Origin: an uncultured Roseivirga sp.
GTDB lineage: Bacteria; Bacteroidota; Bacteroidia; Cytophagales; Cyclobacteriaceae
Direction of reading: 5' to 3'
Length of the DNA: 64,000 nucleotides
Assembly (NCBI GenBank): GCA_947493005.1
Contig: CANLOY010000011.1
Span: forward strand, 1-64,000
Part shown: in pieces, positions 28,104-37,934 of the stretch
How the letters are laid out: each line of letters opens with the position of its first letter
Position numbering within the stretch: position 1 is the stretch's first letter
The notes under the pieces: model-generated
Seen by the model: only the letters and a program-made list of their open reading frames with translations
The model's database searches: none
Told to the model about the DNA's origin: nothing
Program-made: the position numbers and the translations under genes

Positions 28104-28215
28104 TCTTTCATATTATCTTTATATAATTGCAAAACACACCTCACGAATATTTTTCACAAGCTCTAAATCAGCCACTGAAAATGGATGATAGTGTAAAGTT
28201 TTAAACAATACTCTT

Positions 28216-29349
28216 ATGCGTAATTTGTTCTTATTATTTCTCGTTTTAACTTTTTCAATTTCTCTTCATGGGCAGAACGAAACTGTGAATGGTAGCTTAA
28301 CCATCAATCATGCAAGTCCCTTGTTTATTTTTCAAAACAGCGTTAATAATGGTAATGCAGCAGCAGGACATATTGAATGGCGTCAGCAAAATGGAACTAG
28401 AACAGGTTGGTTCGGTGATGGAAGTGGAGGCAATTTAGATTTATATTGGCAGAACGAAGTAGGAGGGAAGTTGAGTCTTTATGCTGGTGGAGGTATTGAT
28501 TTATTAAGTGCTACGACTATAAATGCAAGCGCAACCATTAATGGACTTTTAGTTGTGGCGGGAAGTACTTTGAGTATTTCGGCAGATAATTCAGCAGGTT
28601 ATACTTCCTCCAGAGTTGAACTAAATAGTCATGCTAACTACCGGGGTACAGGAACATTTGCATATGGTCAGAGTAGTGATTGGTTTTGGGGCAACCCATA
28701 CAATGATCATTCTAATAAGTGGGTGATTAGCAGGGCTAGTGCGGGGACAGGTAGAGGTACTGCACAGGTCACTCATGCACTGTTGGAATTAGACGGTTCA
28801 GGTACACTTACCGTGGATAACGATTTTATTGCCAAAGGTAATATAGAAACCAAAAAAGTACGGGTACGTGCCAACCCAGGTTCTTTCCCTGATTATGTTT
28901 TCAAACCAGACTATCAACTATTGACCATCGACCAACTCGAAGCCTTCATCAAAACCAATGGCCATTTACCAAACATCCCTAAAGCCGCAGAAGTAGAAGC
29001 CAATGGCCAGGACTTAGGCTTGATTCAGCAAAAGCTGTTAGAGAAAATAGAAGAGCTTACGCTTTATACCATTGAGCAATCTAAAGAAATTGCTTTGTTA
29101 AAAGCTAAGGTTAAAGTATCCCCTTTAGGGGACCAAGGGGTAGATAAAGAGAAAGAAGCACTTGAGGCCAAAAACTTGAAACTTGAATCTCAATACTCAA
29201 TACTAGGTACCCAGTACTCAGAACTCGAAGCTCGCAACTCGAAACTCGAAGCCCAATTCGAACAACTATTAAAGCGTGTAGAAAAACTCGAATCCACCAA
29301 AAACGATAAACCAGACACTAAGCACCAATCACCAAAAACCAATAATTAA
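28216..29349 (+). CDS. Secreted coiled-coil protein heading the RHS set
   Basis: 377 residues with a signal peptide (1-20, ending LHGQ). Residues about 21-215 are repetitive, beta-rich and Gly/Asn/Ser-rich, like phage-tail-fibre stalk proteins. Residues about 228-290 ([20 protein letters not shown] ... NGHLPNIP ... [15 protein letters not shown]) form a conserved Bacteroidota block often found at the end of such proteins. From 265 to the end is a coiled coil with near-repeats ([19 protein letters not shown]) and a charged tail. It is 12 bases before the YD-repeat gene and probably co-transcribed. A role in presenting or delivering the RHS protein is a guess from context. A SPLGDQGV segment is encoded by palindromic CCCCTTTAGGGG DNA at 29120-29131, possibly a small inserted repeat. 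Confidence 0.8.
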   Translation: MRNLFLLFLVLTFSISLHGQNETVNGSLTINHASPLFIFQNSVNNGNAAAGHIEWRQQNGTRTGWFGDGSGGNLDLYWQNEVGGKLSLYAGGGIDLLSATTINASATINGLLVVAGSTLSISADNSAGYTSSRVELNSHANYRGTGTFAYGQSSDWFWGNPYNDHSNKWVISRASAGTGRGTAQVTHALLELDGSGTLTVDNDFIAKGNIETKKVRVRANPGSFPDYVFKPDYQLLTIDQLEAFIKTNGHLPNIPKAAEVEANGQDLGLIQQKLLEKIEELTLYTIEQSKEIALLKAKVKVSPLGDQGVDKEKEALEAKNLKLESQYSILGTQYSELEARNSKLEAQFEQLLKRVEKLESTKNDKPDTKHQSPKTNN

Positions 29350-29361
29350 ACACCAATCCCG

Positions 29362-32300
29362 ATGAAAAAAGTCTTTCTGTTCATATTGTCCATGGCGCTA
29401 GTGGTACAACTACCAGCCCAGGGCGTTCCGAATTTAATTCCTCCTTCTCCAGAGGCCGCCTCTATTGTAGGCTATGGAAACACGGGAGTAAACTTTTATA
29501 CAGGTTCCCCCTCATTATCGATACCAATTTATACAGCCACCTCGAGAGGTGTAAGTATCCCAGTAAGTTTGTCATACAGTGGTTTTGGAGGACACAAAGT
29601 AGAGGCAGTAGCCCCATGGGTAGGCTTAGGCTGGAGCCTGAATGCCGGAGGGGTAGTGTCCAGAACGATCAGAGGATTGGCCGATGACGGGCCTAATGGC
29701 TATCAGACCATGGCAGCACTACCCAATCTGGATAACAGCACAATTCAAACTTATCAGGATTATGCAGATGGAGACTATGACGGAGAGCCAGACGAATACA
29801 ATTTCAATGTGAATGGAATGAGTGGGACTTTCTATATCAATAAGTCTAAGCAGGTGGTTTTAAGAACCAAGACAGATGTAAAAGTTACCCCAGTATTCGC
29901 CTCACCTTCTTCCAAAGTAGTGACCCATTTTGAGGTAACCGGAACAGACGGCACTACTTATGTATTTGCAGAAAAGGAGAAGTCAAAATCCTTTGCATTG
30001 GCCGAAAACGCATCAGCAGTACCCTACCAGACCAGTAGCTGGTACCTGTCGGAAGTCAAAGACCAGAACGGATTGTCACTGATTACATTGGAGTATTATG
30101 ACTGGAGTGGTACTACCAACCAGACTAAGAATATTCTTTACAACGCGCAGAGTGAATTAGACCTTGGTGTGGTTTTCACAGGGACCCACATGAATAAGTC
30201 CTGGAACTATACAGAAGTAAAAAGGATCAAGCAGATCAATTATGATCACGGTAAGATACTTTTCAATAAGTCGGCCACCAAGAGACAAGATCATCTGAAT
30301 GACTATTGGCTGGACAATATTGAGATCAAAGACAAGAGCGATAATCTGATCAAGAAATTTACACTGGACTACAGCTACTTTACCCCAACCGGGACAGCTG
30401 CTATTAATTCAGCAGCAACAGGAATTCTGTTCCAGGGTTCCAACACAGGGGATTATGAAAGAAGGTTAAAGCTGGATGCTATTACTGAATGGGATAAGAA
30501 TGCTGCGGTATCCAACCCACCACATACCTTTACCTATAACACTACCCATTACCTGCCAAGCAGGTATTCCTTTGCACAAGACCACTGGGGTTATTATAAC
30601 GGACAAACCGGTAATGCCAACCCAGAGCCAGTCCAGAAAGTCACATACTATGATGGTTGGTCTAACCCATCCAATGTAGGGTTTGGTACGGCTAACAGAG
30701 AGCCGAGTGAAGCACATGCCCAGGCAGGCATACTGACCAAAGTGACTTATCCTACAGGGGGCCATACCAGTTTTACTTTTGGAGGCCATCATGCAGTAGA
30801 AGACGATTTGAAGAATGATTATGTGGCGCAGACTATTGATTTTGATCCCGATGGGAATTGGTCACCAACAGATGTTAATATTTCTCTGATCCACGATCCA
30901 CATGAAACTATTGACATTAAAGTGGATGCAAACCATACCTGTGATATACAAGTAAATTTTTATCCCTCTAATAATACTTCTCAAATAGCTGATGGGGTAA
31001 CCATGGAATATATAGGTGGGCCAATCCCTTACAGTCATGGGACAGCTAAGGTTACTTTAGTGCCTGGTACCTATAAAGTCAAAGCTACTATTCTTGATCC
31101 TAACCTAACGGGGTGTGCTGTTCTCTCTTCGGATAATGTAAGGCTGGAATGGGACAATGAAGTCTTGAAAGTCAATAAAGATGTAGGAGGGCTTAGGATA
31201 GAAGCCATTGAAGACCATGACGGTATTGATGCAGCCAATGATATCAGAAGGGAATTCTATTACAACGAAGCTGGAGATAATGGAACTTCTAATTCGACAG
31301 GTCGTGTGGTAAATGTACCGCAGTATGGAGAACAGGTATTGTTAAATGATGCTACTACTGCCTATGTTATCAACCTTGAGCCCAATGGTTACCGAAGGAC
31401 TATGCAGTCCAATTATCCGCTAATGAAGACCAATGGATCAGAGGTGGGTTATGGGAAAGTGACTGTACGCACTATTGGAGCACAGAACAATGGTAAAACT
31501 GAATATTACTTTACAACTTCAGATGATATTGCAGACCTTTACGATGGTTATTATTATTCTCCCTTGAGCGGAGAGACATATACCAACCTATTGCCTAATA
31601 GTTCACTTGAATCTTACCCCTATACCAGAGCAGATAGTAGAGACTATATCAGAGGCCTGCTCACAAAACAAATTGACTATCGCTGGAAAGCGGGCAATTA
31701 TTATAAAACAAAGGAGGTAGAGAATACCTACGTAGGTACTTACAATGCGCCTAAAGGTCATAGTAATCAAACACTTCCATTGTCTTTTCCAGTAAATTCA
31801 GTTGCAACCAATGGTACAAACTGGACTTCAATAGAAGGCGCTATCTGGAAGCCAGGAGTTCATAACCACTTTAAACGTTACAGGTTTTACTCTGGTCGTG
31901 TTGATTTACAGAAGACGGTGACCAAGTCCTACGATTTACTGGACGATACCGGGACTTTGTACACCGAAACAGAGACTACGAATTTCTGGGATGATTTAGC
32001 AGATGATCACTATCAGATATCCAGAACGCAGAGCAAGGACAGCGAAGGCAATACCTATGAAACCAAGATGTACTATCCTTATGATAGTGCAGACGTCTCA
32101 GGGCTTGATTTAGGAGACCGCACAGTTTTGGGCAATATGATCGGTCGCAATATGATCGGTAGCCCTATCCAGCAAGAACAATACAAAGGAGCTACCAAGC
32201 TATCGACTACCCGAACTGTGTTTAGAAGCTTTACCGAAGGTGGAAGCCAGTACTATTTGCCAGGCTGGGTACAAACAGCTAAGGGACTCGGCACACTTGA

Positions 32301-32733
32301 AACCCGTGTGCGTTACCATAGCTATGATAGCAAAGGCAACCCCAGGGAACTTTCGCAAGAAAACGGTACCCATATAGTGTACCTATGGGGCTATAACCAA
32401 ACCTTCCCGGTGGCTCAAATCCAGAATGCTACTTACACAGAAGTATCAGCGGTAATCAATCAAAGTGTACTTGATAACCCGGCCAGTGATGTAGCCTTAC
32501 GCACAGAACTTGACAAACTCCGTGCAGCGGGCAGCTTGAAACAGTCACTAGTGACCACGATGACCTACGATGTGACGATAGGGATGACCAGCCAGACAAC
32601 CCCCAACGGGCTGACGACCTACTACGAATACGACAGTTTTAACAGGCTGAAATACGTCAAAGACAAGGATGGTAATATCCTTCGCAAGATGGAATACAGC
32701 TATAAAGTAAATGCCAACACTACAAACAACTAA
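29362..32733 (+). CDS. SpvB/YD-repeat-type secreted protein
   Basis: 1123 residues with a signal peptide (1-19, ending LPAQ). The N-terminal block GYGNTGVNFYTGSPSLSIPIYTATSRGVSIPVSLSYSGFGGHKV ('WVGLGWSLNAGGVVSR') is the SpvB/RHS-associated opening common to Bacteroidota RHS gene pairs. The middle is a long beta-rich shell, and the last 60 residues hold YD-type repeats (TTPNGLTTYYEYDSFNRLKYVKDKDGN). By analogy with RHS/Tc proteins it should form part of a beta-cocoon surface. No toxin tip is present; the protein ends after the YD repeat. The RHS gene begins 4 bases after its stop, so the two are translated from one mRNA. Confidence 0.87.
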   Translation: MKKVFLFILSMALVVQLPAQGVPNLIPPSPEAASIVGYGNTGVNFYTGSPSLSIPIYTATSRGVSIPVSLSYSGFGGHKVEAVAPWVGLGWSLNAGGVVSRTIRGLADDGPNGYQTMAALPNLDNSTIQTYQDYADGDYDGEPDEYNFNVNGMSGTFYINKSKQVVLRTKTDVKVTPVFASPSSKVVTHFEVTGTDGTTYVFAEKEKSKSFALAENASAVPYQTSSWYLSEVKDQNGLSLITLEYYDWSGTTNQTKNILYNAQSELDLGVVFTGTHMNKSWNYTEVKRIKQINYDHGKILFNKSATKRQDHLNDYWLDNIEIKDKSDNLIKKFTLDYSYFTPTGTAAINSAATGILFQGSNTGDYERRLKLDAITEWDKNAAVSNPPHTFTYNTTHYLPSRYSFAQDHWGYYNGQTGNANPEPVQKVTYYDGWSNPSNVGFGTANREPSEAHAQAGILTKVTYPTGGHTSFTFGGHHAVEDDLKNDYVAQTIDFDPDGNWSPTDVNISLIHDPHETIDIKVDANHTCDIQVNFYPSNNTSQIADGVTMEYIGGPIPYSHGTAKVTLVPGTYKVKATILDPNLTGCAVLSSDNVRLEWDNEVLKVNKDVGGLRIEAIEDHDGIDAANDIRREFYYNEAGDNGTSNSTGRVVNVPQYGEQVLLNDATTAYVINLEPNGYRRTMQSNYPLMKTNGSEVGYGKVTVRTIGAQNNGKTEYYFTTSDDIADLYDGYYYSPLSGETYTNLLPNSSLESYPYTRADSRDYIRGLLTKQIDYRWKAGNYYKTKEVENTYVGTYNAPKGHSNQTLPLSFPVNSVATNGTNWTSIEGAIWKPGVHNHFKRYRFYSGRVDLQKTVTKSYDLLDDTGTLYTETETTNFWDDLADDHYQISRTQSKDSEGNTYETKMYYPYDSADVSGLDLGDRTVLGNMIGRNMIGSPIQQEQYKGATKLSTTRTVFRSFTEGGSQYYLPGWVQTAKGLGTLETRVRYHSYDSKGNPRELSQENGTHIVYLWGYNQTFPVAQIQNATYTEVSAVINQSVLDNPASDVALRTELDKLRAAGSLKQSLVTTMTYDVTIGMTSQTTPNGLTTYYEYDSFNRLKYVKDKDGNILRKMEYSYKVNANTTNN

Positions 32734-32737
32734 GAAG

Positions 32738-35700
32738 ATGAAGACAAGACATATCTTAACCCTCGCCTTAGCCTTAGTTGTCAGCATCAACCTACAAGGC
32801 CAGAACAAGCCCAACGGTAGCACAAAAGCCGGCAAAAGCTCCACGCTTCCCGTAGTAACAATAGACGGCACCGATAAAGTCAGCTATGTCCGTAGCTATG
32901 ACTTTTTCAAAGCCCTGACTAGTGATGGTACTATTGCCGCAGAGATTACCAGTGGTAATGTAATGCAAAGCACCCAGTATGTAGACGGACTGGGAAGACC
33001 CATCCAGACAGTAGCCCGCAAGGCATTGCCCGGAGGCAAGGATCTGGTACAGTTTGTTATCTATGACAACATGGGTAGACAAGTCTACCAGCCGATGCCT
33101 TTCCAGAGTGACTATACAGACGGTAGGCTGCATTTGACACCAAGCGCCAGACAAGGCACCTTTATGAATGGCCACTATGCCAGCGAAGACATTTTCTACG
33201 GCAAAGTAGAATTCGATGGTTCCCCAGCCAACAGAGTGATCAAGCAAATGGCACCCGGCAACAGCTGGGCAGGCAGCGACAAAGGTGTGGCTAGTAAGTG
33301 GCGCGCCAACAACACAGCAGATGGCGTACGCAGGTGGAGTACCACAGGCACCCCATCCAGTACGGCTGCTTATGCAGCAGGAGAACTGATGGTAAGCATC
33401 ACCACAGACGAAGAAAACCATCAGGTAAAAGAATTTACCGACAAACTCGGAAGAGTAATCCTTAAGCAAGTACAAAACACAGGTCAGGCAGACGGCCACA
33501 ACGACTGGCTGAATACCTACTATGTCTATGACGATTACGGTAACCTTACCTATGTGATTCCCCCAAGAGCAGTGGAAGAACTGATTAACCTGTCTTGGAG
33601 CTGGGTAGCAACCGATATGGACCCACTGGTGTTCAAATACAGCTACGACCACCGCAACCGTATGATAGAAAAGACGGTGCCAGGAGCAGAAAAAGTAGAG
33701 ATGGTCTACGACAAGCTCGACAGACTGGTAGCCACAAGGGACGGAGAGCAAAGGAATAATGGCAAGTGGCTGGTGACCAAATACGATGCCCTATCCCGAC
33801 CAGTGATCACCGGTATCTACACCAACAGCGATACCAGGGCATCACTACAAACCACAGTAGACGGCTGGAACAACGACCCCTTTGTACAGAAAGACGCTTT
33901 GACCACAGTAGGTGTGATCGAAGGGTTGAACATTACAGTAAGCCACCATGTGCCCGGTACCACTATCTATAGAGTAAAGACAGGAGGAGAAGCCATTTTC
34001 CTGCCCGCCTTTGACAGTAACGGAGAAGAGTTTGATACCGAAGAAGTACCCTCACTGAGTACAGATTATACCTACTACCAAGGCTATTACGATGCCACCT
34101 TCCCGGTCATAGACAGCAACCTGGAAGTACTCACTGTCAGCTACTTTGACGACTACGATTTTACTACCAGAACTTATGATAGCAACAAAGAGCAAGACTT
34201 CTATCCAGCAGGCACCAATAATGCAGTTGACCCTGATTTCTATGCGAATGTCAAAGGCCTTGCCACAGGCAGTAAAGTAAAGGTACTGGGCACAGCTAAC
34301 GATTGGCTGACCACGGTGATGTTCTATGATGACAGAGGCAGGGTGATTCAGACCCATGCCGACAACCATGTTGGTGGTACAGACATAGCCACTACCCAAT
34401 ACGATTTCAGCGGCAAGGTGCTCAATACCTATACAATTCAGAATAACCCCAATGCTATAAATAACTCTCAAGTACCAATAGCTAAGCGCTTTATTTATGA
34501 TGGAGCAGGGACGGGTAGGTTACTGGAGGTTAAGGAGAAGCTCTTTGGAGTAGGTTACAAAACCATTGTTACCAATAGCTACAATGACTTAGGAGAGCTT
34601 AAAGATAAAGTACTGGGCAACAATCTGGAAACCCTTAGCCATAAGTACAATGTAAGAGGCTGGCTGGAAAGTATTAATGAAACCTATGTGTCAGCAGGTA
34701 CAGGTACTAATTACTTTGGTATGGAGCTGAGCTATGACCACGGTTTTACCAACAACCAGCTCAATGGCAACATCGCAGGGGTAAAGTGGAGAAGTAAGTC
34801 CAACAGCACAGAACAGAGAGCCTATGGCTTTGAGTACGATGCCAGTAACAGGCTGAAGAAAGCAGACTACAGCCAGGGGGCAGGATGGACCAACACCGTT
34901 AGCGACTTTTCTACTACCTATGGATACGATGCCAACGGCAATATCCTAAGTCTGACAAGGAAGGGTGTAGTAGCAGGCAGTATCCAGACGATAGACAACC
35001 TGACCTATGCCTATATGAACTCAGGCAAGAGCAACCAGCTGATGACGGTAACTGACGCAGCAGGCGACTTAGGACAAGGCGACTTTGTAGACAGGAATAC
35101 CACAGGAGTAGACTATACCTACGACAAGAATGGCAATATGGACATTGATAAGAACAAAGACATCACTGCCATTAGCTACAACCACCTGAACCTGCCAAAG
35201 ACAGTCACTTTCACTAATAACCGTAGTATCACCTATACCTACGATGCCGCAGGGATCAAGCTGAGGAAGGCAGTTAATGACAATGGCAGTATCAAGGTCA
35301 CAGACTATGTTGGAGGAATGATCTTTGAGGACAACACCCTTCAACATATAGCCCATGAAGAGGGTAGAGTAAGAGTAGATGGGGCGGCTCTGAAATATGA
35401 TTATTATATCAAGGACCATTTGGGTAATACCAGAATGACTTTGACAGAAAGCCCCGATGTAACAGTATACCTGGCCACCATGGAAGCAGAGCACCAGAAT
35501 TTTGAAGAAAGTGTGTTTTTGAATATGGATCAGGTAAGGCACACCGATGCGGCAGCCAACTATACAGTAGACAATACCATTACAGTAGATGAAGTCTCCA
35601 GGCTGAATGGCACAGATGCAGCAAGAAGAGTAGGCCCCGCTAAACTGATGGCCGTGTCACCAGGAGATCAGGTAAATATAGAAGCCTATGCCTATCACAA

Positions 35701-37159
35701 AGGAGGCTATAGTAACAATGGTAGCATTAGCCAGGGCAGTGTGGTGGCAGCCATAGCCGCAGCTTTTGGAGGGGTGTCAGGAGGCAGTGCAGAGCAGCAA
35801 GCCATTTACGATCTGTTCAATGCCAATGCAGCTACTGTGTTTGTAGGCGGTTCAGGCACAGCCAGCAACCCCAAAGCCTATCTGAACTACATCCTGTTTG
35901 ACCAGGACTTTAACTATCAGGATGCAGGCTATGCCCAGGTAAGCAATACGGCTAACACCCATCAAATGCTGACATTGAGTAAAAGTATCACCAAAGGTGG
36001 TTATATTTACGTGTATGTCTCAAACGAGAGCAACAGCAACTTTGACGTATTTTTCGATGATGTAAGGGTTACTCACAGCAAGGGTAATATCCTGCAGGAA
36101 GATCATTACTATCCATTTGGCCTGTCAATAAGTGCTCTAAGCTCAACAGCTCCGCTGAGTAAGCCTAATAACTACAAGTTCAATGGTAATGAAGAACAGA
36201 CAGACTTTAGTTGGGATATCTATGACTTCAATGCAAGGTTTTATGATGCTAGTTTAGGAAGGTTTATGAATATTGATCCTTTAGCAGATCAGTTTGTAAG
36301 CTATACCCCTTATCACTTTACTCATAACAATCCTACCAACCTTGTTGATCCAACAGGGATGAGTGCATATGGTCAAACAAGTGTGGCTGAAGATAGAGCA
36401 GCACATGATGCTGCTTTAGGAATAGAACCAGAAGAGGAAGAAGAGGAAAAGGATATTTGTCCAAAATGTCCAGACGGCAAGGAGTATGATTCTAAAAGGA
36501 ATTCAGAAATGAATTTCAGCTACATTGAGGGAATTGGAGCCTTTATTGATCCAGATGTTGTAGTTACTCCTAGTCTTATTTTAAGCTTCACCACTTTTTT
36601 TCAACAATTGTGGAACCCGATTAATGAAAATTTAAATGTTAGACAGGCTAGAATTGAGGAAGAAAGGAAGCTTGATCTTTTGGAGAATGGCCCTTCATTA
36701 GAATCTGGTGCTTTAGAACCTAGATACCCGCTTTTTACAGCTCTTACTATTGGTGGGCGTAGTGCCTTCAAAGGAATTAAAAACCTGTTTAGGTCTAGAA
36801 GTCATACTCTAAGTATGGGGCCAACAGGAGAGTATTATTCAGTTGCGCATCAAATGACTTTATCTAGTAATCTCTATCCCGGAGTAAATGCAAGTAGACA
36901 TTTTACGGCAGCTAATAGATCAATGTTATCAACCTTGGATGATGCTACTATGAATAATTTGAATATTGTGATGAAAACAAGGCCAAACGGGAGTATTATT
37001 ATGAATCGTTCACCGCACAATTGGGTTTGGCATCATGATGTAGGGAATGGAGTAATGCAATTAGTGCCCAAAATACAGCATTCACCAGGAAGTATCTTTT
37101 GGAAGACTTTACATCCAGGAGGAAGAGGTGGTATGTCTATTTGGGGTGGTGGATATTAA
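32738..37159 (+). CDS. RHS polymorphic toxin with WHH-type nuclease tip
   Basis: 1473 residues from the ATG at 32738 (MKTRHILTLALALVV, signal peptide to about 22). An ATG at 32711 would overlap the upstream gene and precede the signal peptide with nine extra residues. The N-terminal part has VSYVRSYDFFKAL and STQYVDGLGRPIQTV (DUF6443-like). YD repeats follow (YVYDDYGNLTYV, FKYSYDHRNRMIEK, YTYDAAGIKLRK). The RHS core signature is YDFNARFYDASLGRFMNIDP, closing at NNPTNLVDPTGM (about residue 1205). The 270-residue tip is AT-rich and ends with PHNWVWHHDVGNGVMQLVPK and HPGGRGGMSIWGGG. This matches the WHH branch of HNH/Endo VII nucleases, so the tip should be a DNase or RNase. The immunity gene candidate follows within 11 bases. 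Confidence 0.9.
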   Translation: MKTRHILTLALALVVSINLQGQNKPNGSTKAGKSSTLPVVTIDGTDKVSYVRSYDFFKALTSDGTIAAEITSGNVMQSTQYVDGLGRPIQTVARKALPGGKDLVQFVIYDNMGRQVYQPMPFQSDYTDGRLHLTPSARQGTFMNGHYASEDIFYGKVEFDGSPANRVIKQMAPGNSWAGSDKGVASKWRANNTADGVRRWSTTGTPSSTAAYAAGELMVSITTDEENHQVKEFTDKLGRVILKQVQNTGQADGHNDWLNTYYVYDDYGNLTYVIPPRAVEELINLSWSWVATDMDPLVFKYSYDHRNRMIEKTVPGAEKVEMVYDKLDRLVATRDGEQRNNGKWLVTKYDALSRPVITGIYTNSDTRASLQTTVDGWNNDPFVQKDALTTVGVIEGLNITVSHHVPGTTIYRVKTGGEAIFLPAFDSNGEEFDTEEVPSLSTDYTYYQGYYDATFPVIDSNLEVLTVSYFDDYDFTTRTYDSNKEQDFYPAGTNNAVDPDFYANVKGLATGSKVKVLGTANDWLTTVMFYDDRGRVIQTHADNHVGGTDIATTQYDFSGKVLNTYTIQNNPNAINNSQVPIAKRFIYDGAGTGRLLEVKEKLFGVGYKTIVTNSYNDLGELKDKVLGNNLETLSHKYNVRGWLESINETYVSAGTGTNYFGMELSYDHGFTNNQLNGNIAGVKWRSKSNSTEQRAYGFEYDASNRLKKADYSQGAGWTNTVSDFSTTYGYDANGNILSLTRKGVVAGSIQTIDNLTYAYMNSGKSNQLMTVTDAAGDLGQGDFVDRNTTGVDYTYDKNGNMDIDKNKDITAISYNHLNLPKTVTFTNNRSITYTYDAAGIKLRKAVNDNGSIKVTDYVGGMIFEDNTLQHIAHEEGRVRVDGAALKYDYYIKDHLGNTRMTLTESPDVTVYLATMEAEHQNFEESVFLNMDQVRHTDAAANYTVDNTITVDEVSRLNGTDAARRVGPAKLMAVSPGDQVNIEAYAYHKGGYSNNGSISQGSVVAAIAAAFGGVSGGSAEQQAIYDLFNANAATVFVGGSGTASNPKAYLNYILFDQDFNYQDAGYAQVSNTANTHQMLTLSKSITKGGYIYVYVSNESNSNFDVFFDDVRVTHSKGNILQEDHYYPFGLSISALSSTAPLSKPNNYKFNGNEEQTDFSWDIYDFNARFYDASLGRFMNIDPLADQFVSYTPYHFTHNNPTNLVDPTGMSAYGQTSVAEDRAAHDAALGIEPEEEEEEKDICPKCPDGKEYDSKRNSEMNFSYIEGIGAFIDPDVVVTPSLILSFTTFFQQLWNPINENLNVRQARIEEERKLDLLENGPSLESGALEPRYPLFTALTIGGRSAFKGIKNLFRSRSHTLSMGPTGEYYSVAHQMTLSSNLYPGVNASRHFTAANRSMLSTLDDATMNNLNIVMKTRPNGSIIMNRSPHNWVWHHDVGNGVMQLVPKIQHSPGSIFWKTLHPGGRGGMSIWGGGY

Positions 37160-37170
37160 ATTATGAGATT

Positions 37171-37488
37171 ATGAATTTGATTGAGTTTATTAAATATTTA
37201 AAGGATGAAGAAGAGGCTGTTCAATATATGAATGAGCACTATCCTGATGTTGACTATTATGATGCAGAAGTCTATTTGAAGGATTCTTTAAGCGTGGAAT
37301 CAGATTTGGCGATTTTTGACGGAGAGAAGATTGAAGGGATGATTGAAATGGAGGTTGATAATGAGAAATATTATAATCTTTTTACTTTAGACCTTTTAGT
37401 AGAAGTGCATGGAGATTACTCAAAACCTTCAGGTACAGACCGCGAAATTGCAGAAAGGATAATTAATTATAGGATTAAAGATGCTTAG
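37171..37488 (+). CDS. Candidate immunity protein to the RHS nuclease
   Basis: 105 residues from the ATG at 37171 (MNLIEFIKYLKDEEE). The frame is open upstream into the toxin gene, but this ATG, 11 bases after the toxin stop, gives a compact acidic protein and fits the usual toxin-immunity layout. It has no signal peptide, so it is cytoplasmic, where it would block the nuclease tip. The protein is rich in Asp/Glu (for example DVDYYDAEVYLKD), as expected for a partner of a basic nucleic-acid-binding domain. No named immunity family was recognised; the assignment is by position, size and charge. Confidence 0.72.
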   Translation: MNLIEFIKYLKDEEEAVQYMNEHYPDVDYYDAEVYLKDSLSVESDLAIFDGEKIEGMIEMEVDNEKYYNLFTLDLLVEVHGDYSKPSGTDREIAERIINYRIKDA

Positions 37489-37558
37489 TAATGAGTAATG
37501 TACCCCCACTAGTCCTCGTTTATAACGAGGATTGGAATTACACAAAACATATCCTATT

Positions 37559-37586
37559 AAAGAGCCTCCGAAAGGGGCTTTTTTTA
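37559..37586. terminator. Terminator after the toxin-immunity set
   Basis: AGCCTC / GGGGCT stem with a CGAAA loop followed by seven T, about 70 bases after the immunity stop. It also abuts the end of the minus-strand XRE gene (37584). A second small hairpin (TCCTCG / CGAGGA) lies just upstream near 37513. Confidence 0.75.
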
Positions 37587-37799
37587 TGGTCTTAACTTTA
37601 AATCACCACAAGTAACATCTAGTATTTCAGTGGGAGCAACATCAATTGCTAAAGCAATCAAATAGATTTCTTCACCTCTGATTTTAGCTGATTCCTTAGT
37701 TGATAATTCACTAAGCCTATTCTTACTAATTCCAGTTTTGCGGGAAATCTCTGCTTTATTAACAGATTTGGTTTTGAAATATTCTCCAAGTTTGGTCAT
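37584..37799 (-). CDS. Small XRE-family HTH regulator
   Basis: 71 residues, essentially one helix-turn-helix of the Cro/C1 (XRE) type: AEISRKTGISKNRLSELSTKE covers the scaffold and recognition helices (about 17-37), followed by EEIYLIALAIDVAPTEIL, the typical third and fourth helices. It is divergent from the small gene at 37935, and the shared gap has two palindromes that could be its operators. Small XRE proteins of this kind often control mobile or defence genes. No toxin partner was recognised beside it. Confidence 0.85.
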   Translation of the reverse strand: MTKLGEYFKTKSVNKAEISRKTGISKNRLSELSTKESAKIRGEEIYLIALAIDVAPTEILDVTCGDLKLRP

Positions 37800-37806
37800 A
37801 GAAATA

Positions 37807-37916
37807 CCTGAATTCAGGATACTAATGTAGGAATTTCATATTTCTGTAAGAAAATGAAGTACAAATAGTTGATTTCAATACTATTTATAAGTATGATTGT
37901 ACTGAAATTTAGTACA
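37807..37916. promoter_or_regulatory. Candidate XRE operators
   Basis: The divergent gap holds a perfect 12-base palindrome, CCTGAATTCAGG, at 37807-37818, eight bases upstream of the XRE start. An inverted repeat TGTACT / AGTACA is at 37898-37916, with a related AAGTACA at 37857-37863. These are plausible self-regulatory sites, inferred from symmetry and position only. Confidence 0.4.
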
Positions 37917-37934
37917 TAAGTAATTTTATTTGGT

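Larger units (their letters stand above)
27301..28215. other. 915-base gene-free, repeat-rich stretch
   Basis: No gene was found here. The stretch holds the sdh terminator, four complete hairpin repeats (27360, 27600, 27685, 27818), two half repeats (27449, 27792), two copies of a roughly 140-base direct repeat, and a 53-base duplicate of the start of the gene at 40072. The last 200 bases are very AT-rich and probably carry the promoter of the gene at 28216. Confidence 0.8.

Noticed and set aside
32711-32737. Earlier RHS start overlapping the upstream gene
   Set aside because: The signal peptide starts at 32738; the earlier ATG would put nine residues before it.
32792-33751. 319-residue open frame antisense to the RHS gene
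   Set aside because: It is a mirror of biased codon use in the RHS core, with no family features or start signals.
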